Source of the DNA: Chloroflexota bacterium
GTDB lineage: Bacteria > Chloroflexota > Dehalococcoidia > Bin125
Length of the DNA: 64,000 nt
Assembly: GCA_009838735.1 (NCBI GenBank)
Contig: VXQZ01000036.1
Location: 1-64,000, forward strand
Direction of reading: 5' to 3'
Positions 18,182 to 27,323 of this stretch are shown here, piece after piece; the first letter of the stretch is position 1; the number at the start of each line of letters is the position of its first letter. The notes beneath the pieces were generated by a model. The model was not told where the DNA came from, searched no databases, and was given only the letters and a program-made list of their open reading frames with translations. A program made the translations under genes and the position numbers.

Positions 18182-19806
18182 CCGCGTTAGGCCTGAAGCT
18201 TGGTGTCGATGAGGACAGCCAACAGGTTCGACAGGATCTGGTTCTTCGGCGTGAACGTTCAGGCTAGATTCGAGATTGCCGCGAGAGTGAGACTGGGAAA
18301 AGGCTAAAGACGATTGCCGGTCCATCGGTTGCGGTGCACTCTTTGCACGGATGGTGTTTGACTCTTGGATACTGCCAGGCAGGTGCGATGGCGTGCTGGG
18401 GGCCAAGGCGGCGAACGTTACGGATGCAAGATGTGTAGCTCTTGCGCCACGACGTTCTGATCGATGGGTGCGAACGGCCCTTGGTGGTAAGGGAGTTGCG
18501 GATTCGGCCGCGGCACCGCGAGGCGCTACCCGTAGTCGCCCAGCATGGCCCGCGTGAACGGGCTCCGCGACGGAGGTCGATCGTGGACGCAGTGCAGCCG
18601 CGAGTACTGATCGCTCTAACACTCGTCGACAATGAGATGGATCACTTTCCGAGCGCTGTTGACAGATGTACTTGGACGGCGCTCTAGCTGATCTTGGTCA
18701 GGCAAAAGATTGGCAGCTGAGTAAGGATGATGGAATGGAGACCGGTCTACGTGGGGACGATCTTGTAGCTGGATTCCCGCTGGCCCGTACTCTCTGAGAG
18801 TCGATGCAAATCTGAGTTTCTGCCTCAAGTCGCACGCGCTGGGTCGAGTCCTGCGTGCATCCATCTGTAGCAACTTGAGTCGCGGATATGATCTGGTGGA
18901 CCAGACACGACTCTCGGTGGGAAGGTTCGATCATCTGCGGATTCGCGTGAGGCGCGAGATATCAATCAGGCTTGCGCCACGTCCTGAATCGACCGCGAGT
19001 GCTGGGTCGCCGACTTCGAACCTGTAGGGCTACAGAGAGGTCTCACCTCCGCTATTGACCTACGCGGTGTCTGCAGCTCAATGGTCCCTTGGGTGGTCGT
19101 GGTTTTCTGCGAACGCCGCGACGAGTCCAGCGGCTGACATCGCACCCATCATCAGCCGCAGAACAGCGAACGACAGCCAGGCACGACTCCTCAATCCCGA
19201 TGCCAGCTCGTGAGCCCCATGACGGCAATGGACGCGATTGTTGCCAGAGGACCGATTCCCTAGGGACACCGCGAGGAGGCAAGGCAGCCGCATCTTCAGA
19301 TTCAGCGAAATCCCCTCGGAAAAGTCGGCTGTCTGTCGACATCAGTTATCCCTTCCGAAGGCTGGCCTTGCAATACACACGAATCTCCCACTAAGATCAA
19401 TCAGAACACCCGTGCAGAGTCAGGAGTCCAGCATGCAGATCGTGTCGCAACTGTCAACGAGTGCCGAGACCGAGAGAACGTCCGGCGGCATGTCCGGCTA
19501 GGTCTGACGGTTCGCGGTCTTCAGGAACCGGATGATGGACTACCGGTTCGCAAGCGCGCATCACTGGTTCGGTGAAACAGACGGGCACATCGGGCAGGTG
19601 GTCCGCAGGATCGTCGAGGTCGGTGAGAGGCGCGCCTGGATTAATCGGGCCAGGCACTCGGGCAGAACCGAGGGGCTGAGTCAGACACGCCGACCCTGGA
19701 ACGCTTTACTCGTCGTTTACTGACTTCACCTTGCCACCCAAGCTTCAATCAGCGTCGTCTATCGTGGCCCCAAAAGGCCAGCCAGCATAACCGATCGAGG
19801 GGTGCT
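18182..19806. other. 1.6-kb region without a supported gene
   Basis: I see no credible gene here. All open frames are under about 160 codons, overlap each other on both strands, and show no recognisable domain or good ribosome binding site. It separates the four-gene defence set from the OB-like/PIN pair and probably contains eroded gene remnants. A promoter for the gene at 19807 should lie near 19750-19800. Confidence 0.5.
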
Positions 19807-20580
19807 ATGCCGGAAAAAACACTTGGCTTGTCGCTCAAAGGCGATTTGTCTCTTGCTGCATCAGCCAGCGCCCTCTCGAGTTTCAGCGATCTCCTTTCGG
19901 CAATCGCGCAAGAGGAGGATCCTCATTCCTCAGTGGATTGGACCCCTGAGAAACTGTCTGTGGGAAGCATGGAAGTGGAGGCACGAGGCTCTGCCGAGAG
20001 CACGGCCTTGCTTGACAGGATCGACAGGCGATTTTTGGACGTTGGCGAATCTATCCGCAGCCCAAACGGACAAGGGTTCTCGGTTCCCGTAACGAGGGCG
20101 GCTCAGGGACTGATTGAAGTCACCCGCGCCAGCGGTGCCTCTATGCGCTTCAGCTCGCCATCTGGCTCAGTGACGGTCGGCGATATGAGATTGTGGCCGG
20201 CTGAGGAAGCGGAGCAGCCCGACGATCGATACACCTACTCCGAAGGCAGTGTAGAGGGGATCGTCGAAACGGCAACGATCCACAACGGACTCGGGTTCAC
20301 GCTCTACGATTCTCTCAACGAGCGGGCCATCCGTTGTCACTACCACGAGGGCAATCAGGAGCAGGTAAGGCGGGTCTGGGGCAAGCGAGCTGTAATCAGC
20401 GGGACGATCCAGCGTGACGCGATGTCTGGTAGGCCGACAGCCATTCGGAACATCAAGAGCGCAGACCCGATCGAGGATGTCCCCACCGACTCCTATCTCC
20501 AAGCGAGGGGTGCCATCCCTCTGCCTTCGGGAGGGGTGCTCCCGGAGGTTGCGATTCGGCTGGTTCGCAATGCCGAGTAA
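19807..20580 (+). CDS. Uncharacterised protein with OB-like C-terminal domain, partner of PIN protein
   Basis: The 257-residue product starts MPEKTLGLSLKGDLSLAASA. Its C-terminal part looks like an OB-type beta barrel: VEGIVETATIHNGLGFTLYD, then RAIRCHYHEGNQEQVRRVWG, then KRAVISGTIQRDAMSGRPTA. I recall similar proteins upstream of PIN-domain genes, but no named family. It overlaps the PIN gene by 11 bp, so the two are coupled, and it may be the neutralising or DNA-binding partner of a toxin-antitoxin-like module. At 257 residues it is much larger than a usual VapB antitoxin. The antitoxin role is inference; the coupling is seen directly. Confidence 0.7.
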   Translation: MPEKTLGLSLKGDLSLAASASALSSFSDLLSAIAQEEDPHSSVDWTPEKLSVGSMEVEARGSAESTALLDRIDRRFLDVGESIRSPNGQGFSVPVTRAAQGLIEVTRASGASMRFSSPSGSVTVGDMRLWPAEEAEQPDDRYTYSEGSVEGIVETATIHNGLGFTLYDSLNERAIRCHYHEGNQEQVRRVWGKRAVISGTIQRDAMSGRPTAIRNIKSADPIEDVPTDSYLQARGAIPLPSGGVLPEVAIRLVRNAE

Positions 20581-21055
20581 GCCAAAGTTGGTCTACTGGG
20601 ATGCATCTGCCTTCCTCTCGTACTTCAACGCAATCCAGAATCGCTTGGCCGCGCTCAATGCGCTGTTGGCGGATGCCAGCTCGGGAAAGATTCACATCGT
20701 GACCTCGGTCGTCAGTATCGCTGAGGTGGTCTACAGCGCCGACAAGCAGGGCGTGAAGCACCTTTCCGACGAGGCGTTTGCCCGCATAGACACGTTGATG
20801 CACAACAGAGGTATCGTCACCTTGATCGAGGTCTCCCCTGTCATCGCACGGAGAGCTCGCAATCTCCAAAGGGAAGGTCTGAGTTCAGGTCGATTCCTCA
20901 GCCCTATGGACTCTATCCACTTAGCAACGGCGAGCTTGATGGAACCGGCACCTGCAGAGATACACACCTACGACGAGGAGTGGGCTCCCTGGACCACACA
21001 CCTCGACATTCCTATCGTCAAACCACAGACAGACTCACCCAGGCTCATGCCGTAG
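20570..21055 (+). CDS. PIN-domain nuclease (VapC-like)
   Basis: The 161-residue protein has the PIN acidic set: D11 in VYWDASAFLSYF, E52 in VSIAEVVYS, D114 in SPMDSIHLATA and D135 in HTYDEEW. These bind the metal ions used for RNA cleavage. PIN proteins are usually ribonuclease toxins. The start chosen is the ATG at 20570, which gives MPSKPKLVYWD, the normal PIN N terminus. A longer frame from 20414 would add residues read across the upstream gene and is unlikely. It is translationally coupled to the OB-like protein by an 11-bp overlap. Length and motifs fit VapC-type proteins well. Confidence 0.85.
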   Translation: MPSKPKLVYWDASAFLSYFNAIQNRLAALNALLADASSGKIHIVTSVVSIAEVVYSADKQGVKHLSDEAFARIDTLMHNRGIVTLIEVSPVIARRARNLQREGLSSGRFLSPMDSIHLATASLMEPAPAEIHTYDEEWAPWTTHLDIPIVKPQTDSPRLMP

Positions 21056-21152
21056 AGTTCGTTTTGGTCTCTCCCTCCAGAAGCCACCATCTGGCTCGTC
21101 GTTTGTCGCTTCGTCCTTCGCTGGATCCTTTTTCGGCGAAGGTTGCGCCTAG

Positions 21153-22259
21153 CAGGCTGCTCAACTTTGGGTAGAAGGAGACTGACCGGGTGTTGAACGA
21201 CAGCTGAGCGTTGTCGTTGCAGCGGCCGCGACTGGGTCCGATACGGGAGAGGGCGGGCCGGGGAGCTCTGGTTGATGCGTCTGATGGTGGTCGTCAACGA
21301 TCCGGTTAGGCGGTGACCTTCTCGAGGTTGGCGAGGCGGGTGAGGTTGTAGGCGGCGGCGGTCAGTTCGAGCCACAACTTGGTGCGGGCTCGGCCCGGGT
21401 AGCGCAGCGTGCCGCCGGCGCCGACCGTCTTGATCCAGGCGAAGACCTCCTCGACCAGCTTGCGCCGGCGCTGGCTGTGGCGGTAGCCGGGATGCCGGGT
21501 CGTACGACGGTCGATCGCACTGCGCCGGCCGCTCTGGTACTGGGCCACGTGTGGAGTGATCCCCAGACCGCGCACATCCCAGTTGAAGTCGCGCGTGTCG
21601 TAGGCCCCGTCCGCGCCGACAGTGGCCGGCCCGGTAACGCTGCGTTCGAGCATCGCCACCCCGGCGTCGCGCTCGGCGTAGCCGTCGGCCTCGGGCAGCT
21701 CGTCGCGCGGCCGGTAGCTCTTGTGCGAGGCCCAGGCGTCGAGCAGCGCGCCATCCACAATGAGGGATCGGCCGAGAGCAACCGCCGACGCCGCGCCTCC
21801 TTGACCACCTCATTGAGCAGCACCCGCGCCGCGTCCGCATACAGAAGCCGCTCAACGCTCTTGGTGAAGGTGGTCGGGTGGAACGGCTCGTCTTCGATAT
21901 TGAGGTCCAGGAACCACTTGAACAGGAGGTTGTAGCGCAGCTGCTCGCACAACTGGCGCACCGAGTGAACCGTGTAGAAGGCCATCAGCAGGCTCGAATT
22001 GAGCAGGTCCTCGGGCGGGACCGAGGGCCGCCCCGAGTCCGCATAGATCTCGTCGGACAACAGCAACATCCACCTCAGCCCCGAGTCGGCCAGGCGCTTG
22101 ATCCGCCTCAGCGGGTGGTCCTTCGGGAGGAAGCCGTCCGGGGTCAGCCCCAGCATCATCGTCGCCTACTGCTCCCTCTCGCCGCGCATCGCAGACCTCC
22201 CGCGTCTATCGGATCGATGCCTCCTCCATGATCTCATACGGTCGTTCTTCAGCAGGCTG
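21153..22259. mobile_element. IS5-family insertion sequence
   Basis: The 1.1-kb element is bounded by short imperfect inverted repeats CAGGCTGCTCAA (from 21153) and, read inward from the right, CAGCCTGCTGAA (from 22259). The flanking tetramers are CTAG (21149-21152) and TTAG (22260-22263), compatible with a short TAG-type target duplication. The transposase inside is frameshifted. The insertion lies between the PIN gene and the OLD-family gene. Confidence 0.72.
21306..22159 (-). pseudogene. IS5-family transposase, frameshifted
   Basis: The N-terminal half (22159 down to about 21765) reads LTPDGFLPKDHPLRRIKRLA, ADSGRPSVPPEDLLNSSLLM and FKWFLDLNIEDEPFHPTTFT, the DUF772-type IS5 start. The frame then slips by one base near 21760, and the C-terminal half continues in a second frame as DGALLDAWASHKSYRPRDE, VGADGAYDTRDFNWDVRG, and VEEVFAWIKTVGAGGTLRYP, which carries the DDE glutamate. 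A one-base indel is the simplest explanation. Some IS5 members use programmed frameshifting, but I see no slippery heptamer at the junction. Confidence 0.82.
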
Positions 22260-22489
22260 TTAGTGCGATCCATACCCTCAGCAATAGCGTTGCACATCGC
22301 AAATGAGTGCTTGCCGAAGCACCTTGCCGTCACCAACCACCAGCGATAACAGTTCTTACGGTTAGATTTAGCCCGATTGTGGCCAGCAACCTCGGCGACA
22401 GCCTGGTCATATCTCACACTTGACCACTGAGGTATCACGTCCTAAGCTACTACCTCTGCGGTCCATTGTGACGACGAGAGGACTCCTCG

Positions 22490-24727
22490 GTGAAAGTCGA
22501 ACACATTGCCATCGACAATTTCCGCAGCATACACAGCTGCAGCTTGAGCGCCTGCCAGGACTTCAACGTCTTGATCGGGAAAAACAACTCCGGGAAGTCC
22601 AACGTTCTCTTCGCTATACATGCGTTCTTCCAAGCTCTGAGGCACGGTGACATTATCTGCCTAGAGTCACCCATCGGGAAGGATGTCGACTTTCACCAAA
22701 AAAACGTAGACACGCCCGCTGGGATTGCCTTGACCTTCCAAATGAGCGATGACGAACTAACGTCCTTGATCGACGGCATCGTTAACGACTTCCCTCAGAT
22801 GGCCAATGCCGTTGGAAACTTCGAACCTAACCTCCGACTTAGAGTTAGGGTGGAGTTCGAACATCGACCACAGCCTTACGCGTGTATCAAGAAGCTGTCG
22901 CTATTGCCCCATGACAACCAGAGTGCCATAGGCGACGACCGAGAGACAATCCTCCTCGAAGTCGATCGCAAGGCCGCCTTGGAGCTGTATGAAACCCACA
23001 GTCAGTACCAACGCGACAATGAGATACTTCAAGCGATAGGCGAGTTTCTGCGTAGAATGGAGCGAGACGACTGGCCAGAATTACAACGTGTAGCCGGTGA
23101 AGGTGTGGGCAGGCTGCGACGTCCGAGACCGTTACGCCTTCGCGCGGGTTCGAACCCGGAGGCAGACCGCATCATAGAGTCATTGTCGTTGGAGTCGGCG
23201 AGCTATGAGGAGTTTCGCGAGGCGCTACAGGCCGAGGTCGACCGGTTTACAATGCGTGCCCAACGTGTCGACAAACACCGACTGGATCAAGACGTTGTTA
23301 CCACCTTCTCGGGCACGGAATCGAGTATCCCGGAGCACGTGCATTCGTTGCTGAGGCATTTGGCAGACCTTACCGTACTGAACGTCACCGATGATCGGCG
23401 TCCAATCGGCAGGACCGAGGCGGAACGGCTGCTAAATCTCAAGATGCAAAGAGGTGGCCAGGAGAAGCTCACGCGGATTCAAGACATCGTGTTTGCCCTG
23501 CTCGGAGTCCAGATTGATGCCTTTGCAGGCGAACCGTCCTCCCGCGGACGAGATCTCTCTGCCGAACTGGATGTGGACGACTTCGTTGTCGAGGTTAACG
23601 GATCCGGAATCAAGGAAGCCCTTCGACTGGTACTCGACATTGAGTTCGAAGGCGCTGCCCTACTTCTGATAGAGGAACCAGAGATTCATCTGCATCCTGC
23701 GCTGGAGACTGCCATGATGCGATACTTGCGGGCCGTTGGTCGAGACCGCCAGGTTTTTGTTACGACTCATTCGACAAACTTCTTAGACAACGCGACGAGG
23801 GGGAGCGTGTATCTGGTGTCAAAGCATGACTCGACCAAGACGGAGCTCTTAGACCAGACGGGGATGATAGAGAGAGTACCGGAGGAGCTGGGTATTCGCT
23901 TGAGCTCACTGTTCATCTACGATCGCCTGTTGTTTGTCGAGAGTAGGACTGATGAGGAAGTGATACGCGCATGGGCCAAAACCTTAGGCATGAACTTAAA
24001 CCAGGCCAATGTAGGATTTGTCTACACCAGTGGTTCGCGGAACCTGGCGTACTTTGCGGCGGAATCTACGTTAGAGTTCCTGGCCGCGCGACGGATGAAG
24101 TTATGGTTTGTGTTGGATAGAGATGAGAAGGATGAAGACGACATTGCTCAGATTCGACAGCACTTAGGCCCCAGAGCAGGAGTCTTCGTGTTGGACAAGC
24201 GAGAGATTGAAAACTATCTCTGTAGTCCTCGTGCGATGTGCATCCTCATTGGTCAGAAGTTGGCAATGGCAGGCAATGGGGAGCGAGGCGCCCCAGAACC
24301 GGAAGAAATGATGGCCATCGTCGATGAGGAGGTCGAAAAGTTGAGGAGTGTCGCGGTGGCGAAGAGAGTGACTAAGCTATTGTGCAAGCCCATTTACCCC
24401 AGCGGTGGAGAGGCATTCGAGTCGGCAGACGGTCGGAGTGTTGAAAGCAAGGTCCGTGAGGAGATTGACAGATTGGAGGAAGGCATTAGTTCTCGGAGAG
24501 ACGCTGTCGTCGAGCAGATCGATCGCATCACCGAGGAGGTGGAGGACCAATGGCTCAGGAGGAGACTAGACATTGTCCCGGGAGATCTGTTGATCGACCT
24601 GGTGTTTCGGCGCTTTGGTGTGCGCTTTTGGAAGAGGAAGGGGGATAGCGCTCGATTGGCAGAGTTCATGGAGGCCGAAGACATCGCCCCTGAGATCGCT
24701 TCTTTCATTCGTGAGGTATGCGGATAG
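22490..24727 (+). CDS. OLD-family ATPase-TOPRIM nuclease
   Basis: The 745-residue protein begins at a GTG preceded by GAGAGGAC. It has an ABC-type ATPase head with Walker A GKNNSGKS (30-37), a central helical arm, and Walker B LLLIEEPEIHLHP (about 390-402) followed by VFVTTHSTNFL (about 420). A C-terminal TOPRIM domain has FVESRTDEEVI (near 480), WFVLDRDEKDEDD (near 540) and DKREIENYL (near 570). This is the layout of class 1 OLD nucleases such as phage P2 Old. No UvrD-like GajB gene follows, so it is a solitary OLD protein rather than a Gabija pair. It likely cuts foreign DNA in a nucleotide-responsive way. It lies between two IS remnants in the defence region. Confidence 0.86.
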   Translation: MKVEHIAIDNFRSIHSCSLSACQDFNVLIGKNNSGKSNVLFAIHAFFQALRHGDIICLESPIGKDVDFHQKNVDTPAGIALTFQMSDDELTSLIDGIVNDFPQMANAVGNFEPNLRLRVRVEFEHRPQPYACIKKLSLLPHDNQSAIGDDRETILLEVDRKAALELYETHSQYQRDNEILQAIGEFLRRMERDDWPELQRVAGEGVGRLRRPRPLRLRAGSNPEADRIIESLSLESASYEEFREALQAEVDRFTMRAQRVDKHRLDQDVVTTFSGTESSIPEHVHSLLRHLADLTVLNVTDDRRPIGRTEAERLLNLKMQRGGQEKLTRIQDIVFALLGVQIDAFAGEPSSRGRDLSAELDVDDFVVEVNGSGIKEALRLVLDIEFEGAALLLIEEPEIHLHPALETAMMRYLRAVGRDRQVFVTTHSTNFLDNATRGSVYLVSKHDSTKTELLDQTGMIERVPEELGIRLSSLFIYDRLLFVESRTDEEVIRAWAKTLGMNLNQANVGFVYTSGSRNLAYFAAESTLEFLAARRMKLWFVLDRDEKDEDDIAQIRQHLGPRAGVFVLDKREIENYLCSPRAMCILIGQKLAMAGNGERGAPEPEEMMAIVDEEVEKLRSVAVAKRVTKLLCKPIYPSGGEAFESADGRSVESKVREEIDRLEEGISSRRDAVVEQIDRITEEVEDQWLRRRLDIVPGDLLIDLVFRRFGVRFWKRKGDSARLAEFMEAEDIAPEIASFIREVCG

Positions 24728-25660
24728 CGAAGGCAATGTGCGGGATAGAAGGGTGTGGGTCTGAGGACAGAGTGCAGGAGACACAGATTTCGAGCTGAAG
24801 ACGAGACCTTCTGTTCACTGGTAGCCGTGTCATCAGCGAGGGGCGTTGACGGTCCTGCGACTGGAGATGGGCGAGGAGTAGCTTGTACCACTGATGTGCT
24901 GCTTCATGAATGGGGACTCGGCGATGTCATAGAGGGCTCGACTCCGAGGCTTATGGTGGGGCATATCGCTCGGACGAGGATGATGTGGATATGGGCGACG
25001 AATATGTGTAGGCTCGCACCGCGAAGGCCTGTGTTCCCGTCGACAACCCGAGTTCTGGGAATGACAATTTGATCAAGCCCGCCGCTAGATCACTGTAACT
25101 GGACCCACCTCGTGGATGGCTTTAGGTCTGGGGAGCACCTCCTTTGGCGGACTCAGAGAGCCGGATCCGCTATCGATGATGTGGGCGCGGAAGGTGAGGA
25201 GGTCGACGGCGGCGGCGAGCCGGGGGTCTTCGAAGGCCTGGCCCATTGCAAGAGCGGCGCGTTGGAGGCGACGGCTACGGAGGCGCGTTTCGGTCGGTGA
25301 AGTATCGCCTCCTGATCGTCTATTGGCGCGGACCCACTGCCTTGGATCCTGGGTGCGTGGCTGCAGTGGCGGCGACAGCGCCGAACGCAGCGCCTGACGC
25401 ACCCTCAGCCGGTGGTGCTGGTGGCTGCGCATGTAGCGGCAGACAGACACGCCCTCTTCTCGTCGTTACAGCTAGACACGCTCGGACGTCGCTGCCTTCG
25501 ACAACTCCTCGTCCTCAGCTGCGGGCAACTCACGACTACCTGAGCCAAATCACCGGGTCGGTCGGAGTTGGGTCCATCTGTCACGATTAAGACGGCCTCG
25601 CTGGCCCGACCACAGACAGTCGCTCCCGTTCGCCTGCCTGCGTCGCCGATTCACATCCAG
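24728..25660. other. Region without an intact gene, containing an IstB scrap
   Basis: About 930 bp follow the OLD gene without a supportable gene. The only recognisable piece is a short IstB-like segment on the minus strand (25157-25270, listed separately). The rest shows overlapping short frames with no domains. The right part runs into the IS630 terminal sequence at 25661. Confidence 0.5.
25157..25270 (-). pseudogene. Short IstB-like C-terminal remnant
   Basis: One frame reads LQRAALAMGQAFEDPRLAA followed by AVDLLTFRAHIIDSGSGSLS. This resembles the end of IstB proteins (FGDxRLAxAxxDRLTxxAHIIxTxxxSYR). Only about 38 codons are preserved and no IstA or other IS parts flank it. It may be a leftover of a second IS21-type element. 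Confidence 0.4.
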
Positions 25661-26231
25661 CTAGTGTCCTGAGTCGGGAATCCGATTGAGATATCCGGCG
25701 AGGTCGTCGAAAATCTGATAGGCGGTCTTGTGCTAGACGAAGAGGCGCGGGTTGGCGTTCTAGGCGGCGACCCAGTGTACGACCGCGGCAGTCAGTTCAG
25801 CCACGCTGCGGTGGGCGCCGCGGCGCAGCCACTTCGAGGTCAGTTCCGCGAACCAGCGCTCGATGAGGTTCATCGAGGAGTTGTAAGTTGGGGTGAAGTG
25901 GAAACGGAGTCGGGAGTGGCGCTGCTGCCAGCGCTGGACCTCCGCCGTTCGGTGGGTGGAGACGTTGTCCAAGACGACATGGATCTCGAGTTCGTCGGCC
26001 ACACGCTGGTCGATCAGGTCGAGGAAGCGGCAGAACTCGCGGGCCTGGTGACTGGGGGTCGTGTCGGCGATCACATGGCCGGAGGCGACCCCGCATCAAG
26101 TGCGGGGCAGCCTATCGAGCGTGGCGTAGAGGTTGGTGGCTCTATGGCGCACGTGTCCGTGGGTCTGGCGGCTGGGCACGCCTGGCAGCATCGGCTGCGT
26201 CGGCGCGGTGCGGTCGAGCGCCAGAAAGTGG
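25661..26231 (-). pseudogene. IS630-family transposase fragment with two Trp-to-amber stops
   Basis: The fragment begins LALDRTAPTQPMLPG (around 26227), shifts frame, and continues from 26074 as the DDE C-terminal domain: HVVLDNVSTHRTAEVQRW, HFTPTYNSSMNLIERWFAEL, and HWVAA. TAG codons at 25760-25762 and 25733-25735 lie at the positions of two conserved tryptophans (AA-W-NANPRLFV-W-HKTA). The same frame then runs on to the normal ending NRIPDSGH and a TAG at 25661-25663, which overlaps the terminal repeat TAGTGTCCTGAGTCGG. The first half of the transposase and the other end of the element are missing. It abuts the SEC-C gene on the opposite strand. Confidence 0.82.
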
Positions 26232-26285
26232 CGCGACCTCTTCGGGGACGGATTCGGCAGCCTAACCTTGACGGCAAGCCACTCC

Positions 26286-27020
26286 ATGGCGAACACGGCG
26301 CCCAGAATCGTCACGCCGAGCAGACCGTACGCGGACGCAGATGTTCGTCCAGCACGAAGCCGCCTCAGCCTGAGCGATGACGAACTTGAGTGGCTGACAT
26401 CCGAGTTTCCGGGTCTTCTTCTTGACCCGGAGTCGGAGTTGCTCGAAGGCGAGTTGGAGCTGCGAGCCGCTTTCGACGGCAAGGCAGGGAAGCTACGCAT
26501 CGGCAGGGACGACGCAACCGCGATCATGGAGACTTACCTCCAAGTTTCCTTCTCAATCAGGATCGAGCTGGAATCCCTCGACCAAAACTGCTGGCCCAAG
26601 ATCTACGAAGTCGGTGGAAGGCATCAGAGGATCGCTGAGCGAGATGGCATCGACAAAATCGACCTGCACTTCTATCCCGACGGATACTGTTGTCTGGGCC
26701 TCCAGGTGTTGGCGGAGCGCCGCACGACGCGCAGAGAATTCATGGACGAGCTCGTGGTTCCGTTCTTCTACCGATTGGCTTACATCGATCACCATGGTAT
26801 TCAGGCTGCTCAACAGGCGTTGTGGGGCGAATACGCCCATGGCGACCTGGGACTTCAGCAGTATTTGTCCAGCCTGGTTGAGATTGCCAACCGGGGATTG
26901 GGCAGGAATGATCCGTGCGCTTGCGGCAGTGGTCGCAAGTTCAAGCGGTGCCATCTCGGAGAGATTGAGCGATTGACGCAAGACCAGAAGGCCCGTTTCC
27001 GCGCTCAAGCTCGACCATGA
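26286..27020 (+). CDS. SEC-C motif protein, 5' end uncertain
   Basis: The C terminus GRNDPCACGSGRKFKRCHLG is a clear SEC-C zinc-binding motif (C-x-C-x8-C-H), as found at the end of SecA and in many uncharacterised proteins. Upstream it reads LSLSDDELEWLTSEFPGLLL, then IDKIDLHFYPDGYCCLGLQV and FMDELVVPFFYRLAYIDHHG, which looks like a genuine conserved protein. I recall similar proteins in defence islands without a known role. The ATG at 26286 is used, but it lies close to the IS630 remnant and codons before about 26350 look unlike the rest. The original N terminus was probably removed or replaced. Confidence 0.65.
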   Translation: MANTAPRIVTPSRPYADADVRPARSRLSLSDDELEWLTSEFPGLLLDPESELLEGELELRAAFDGKAGKLRIGRDDATAIMETYLQVSFSIRIELESLDQNCWPKIYEVGGRHQRIAERDGIDKIDLHFYPDGYCCLGLQVLAERRTTRREFMDELVVPFFYRLAYIDHHGIQAAQQALWGEYAHGDLGLQQYLSSLVEIANRGLGRNDPCACGSGRKFKRCHLGEIERLTQDQKARFRAQARP

Positions 27021-27323
27021 TGGGGCACCGCGCACGTGTGTCAGGCTCTAGCCGTCTATCTGCCAGACCTGTCCGAGGTCCCGACAATTGGTTGTCGACC
27101 GTCCGGTAACCCTCGACAAAACGTGTGGCGCGTTGCTCGTCCAGCGCTACACGGCGTGCCTCAGCATATGTGGATTCAGCAGTGCGAACGGAGCGCTGAG
27201 CCTGATTCAGCCGGAACGTTCGCGCCGAGCGAGGAGGTTAGCGATCTATGGCGCTGCTCCGTTGCTCGAAACTCGCAGCAGTCTTCACCCCGACGGTGCA
27301 GGTATTCCATAGTCTCTAGGGAC
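27021..27323. other. Intergenic, convergent genes
   Basis: Three hundred bases lie between the 3' ends of the SEC-C gene and the minus-strand HEPN gene. I see no gene and no clear terminator hairpin. Confidence 0.4.

Noticed and set aside
18182-19806. Possible small genes in the 1.6-kb gap
   Set aside because: Frames are short, overlapping and without ribosome sites or recognisable domains. I could not support any one of them.
20414-20569. Extended N terminus for the PIN protein
   Set aside because: The extra 52 codons are read across the coding sequence of the OB-like protein and do not resemble a PIN N terminus; the ATG at 20570 gives the expected start.
22490-24727. Gabija system (GajA)
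   Set aside because: The OLD-type protein resembles GajA, but no UvrD-like helicase gene follows; the next 900 bp contain no intact gene.
13195-25763. Genetic-code change (TAG or TGA read as an amino acid), suggested by stops inside several transposases
   Set aside because: Intact genes in the window use TAG, TGA and TAA as ordinary terminal stops, for example TAG after the formate dehydrogenase alpha gene, and the interrupted genes also carry frameshifts and deletions. Decay is simpler.
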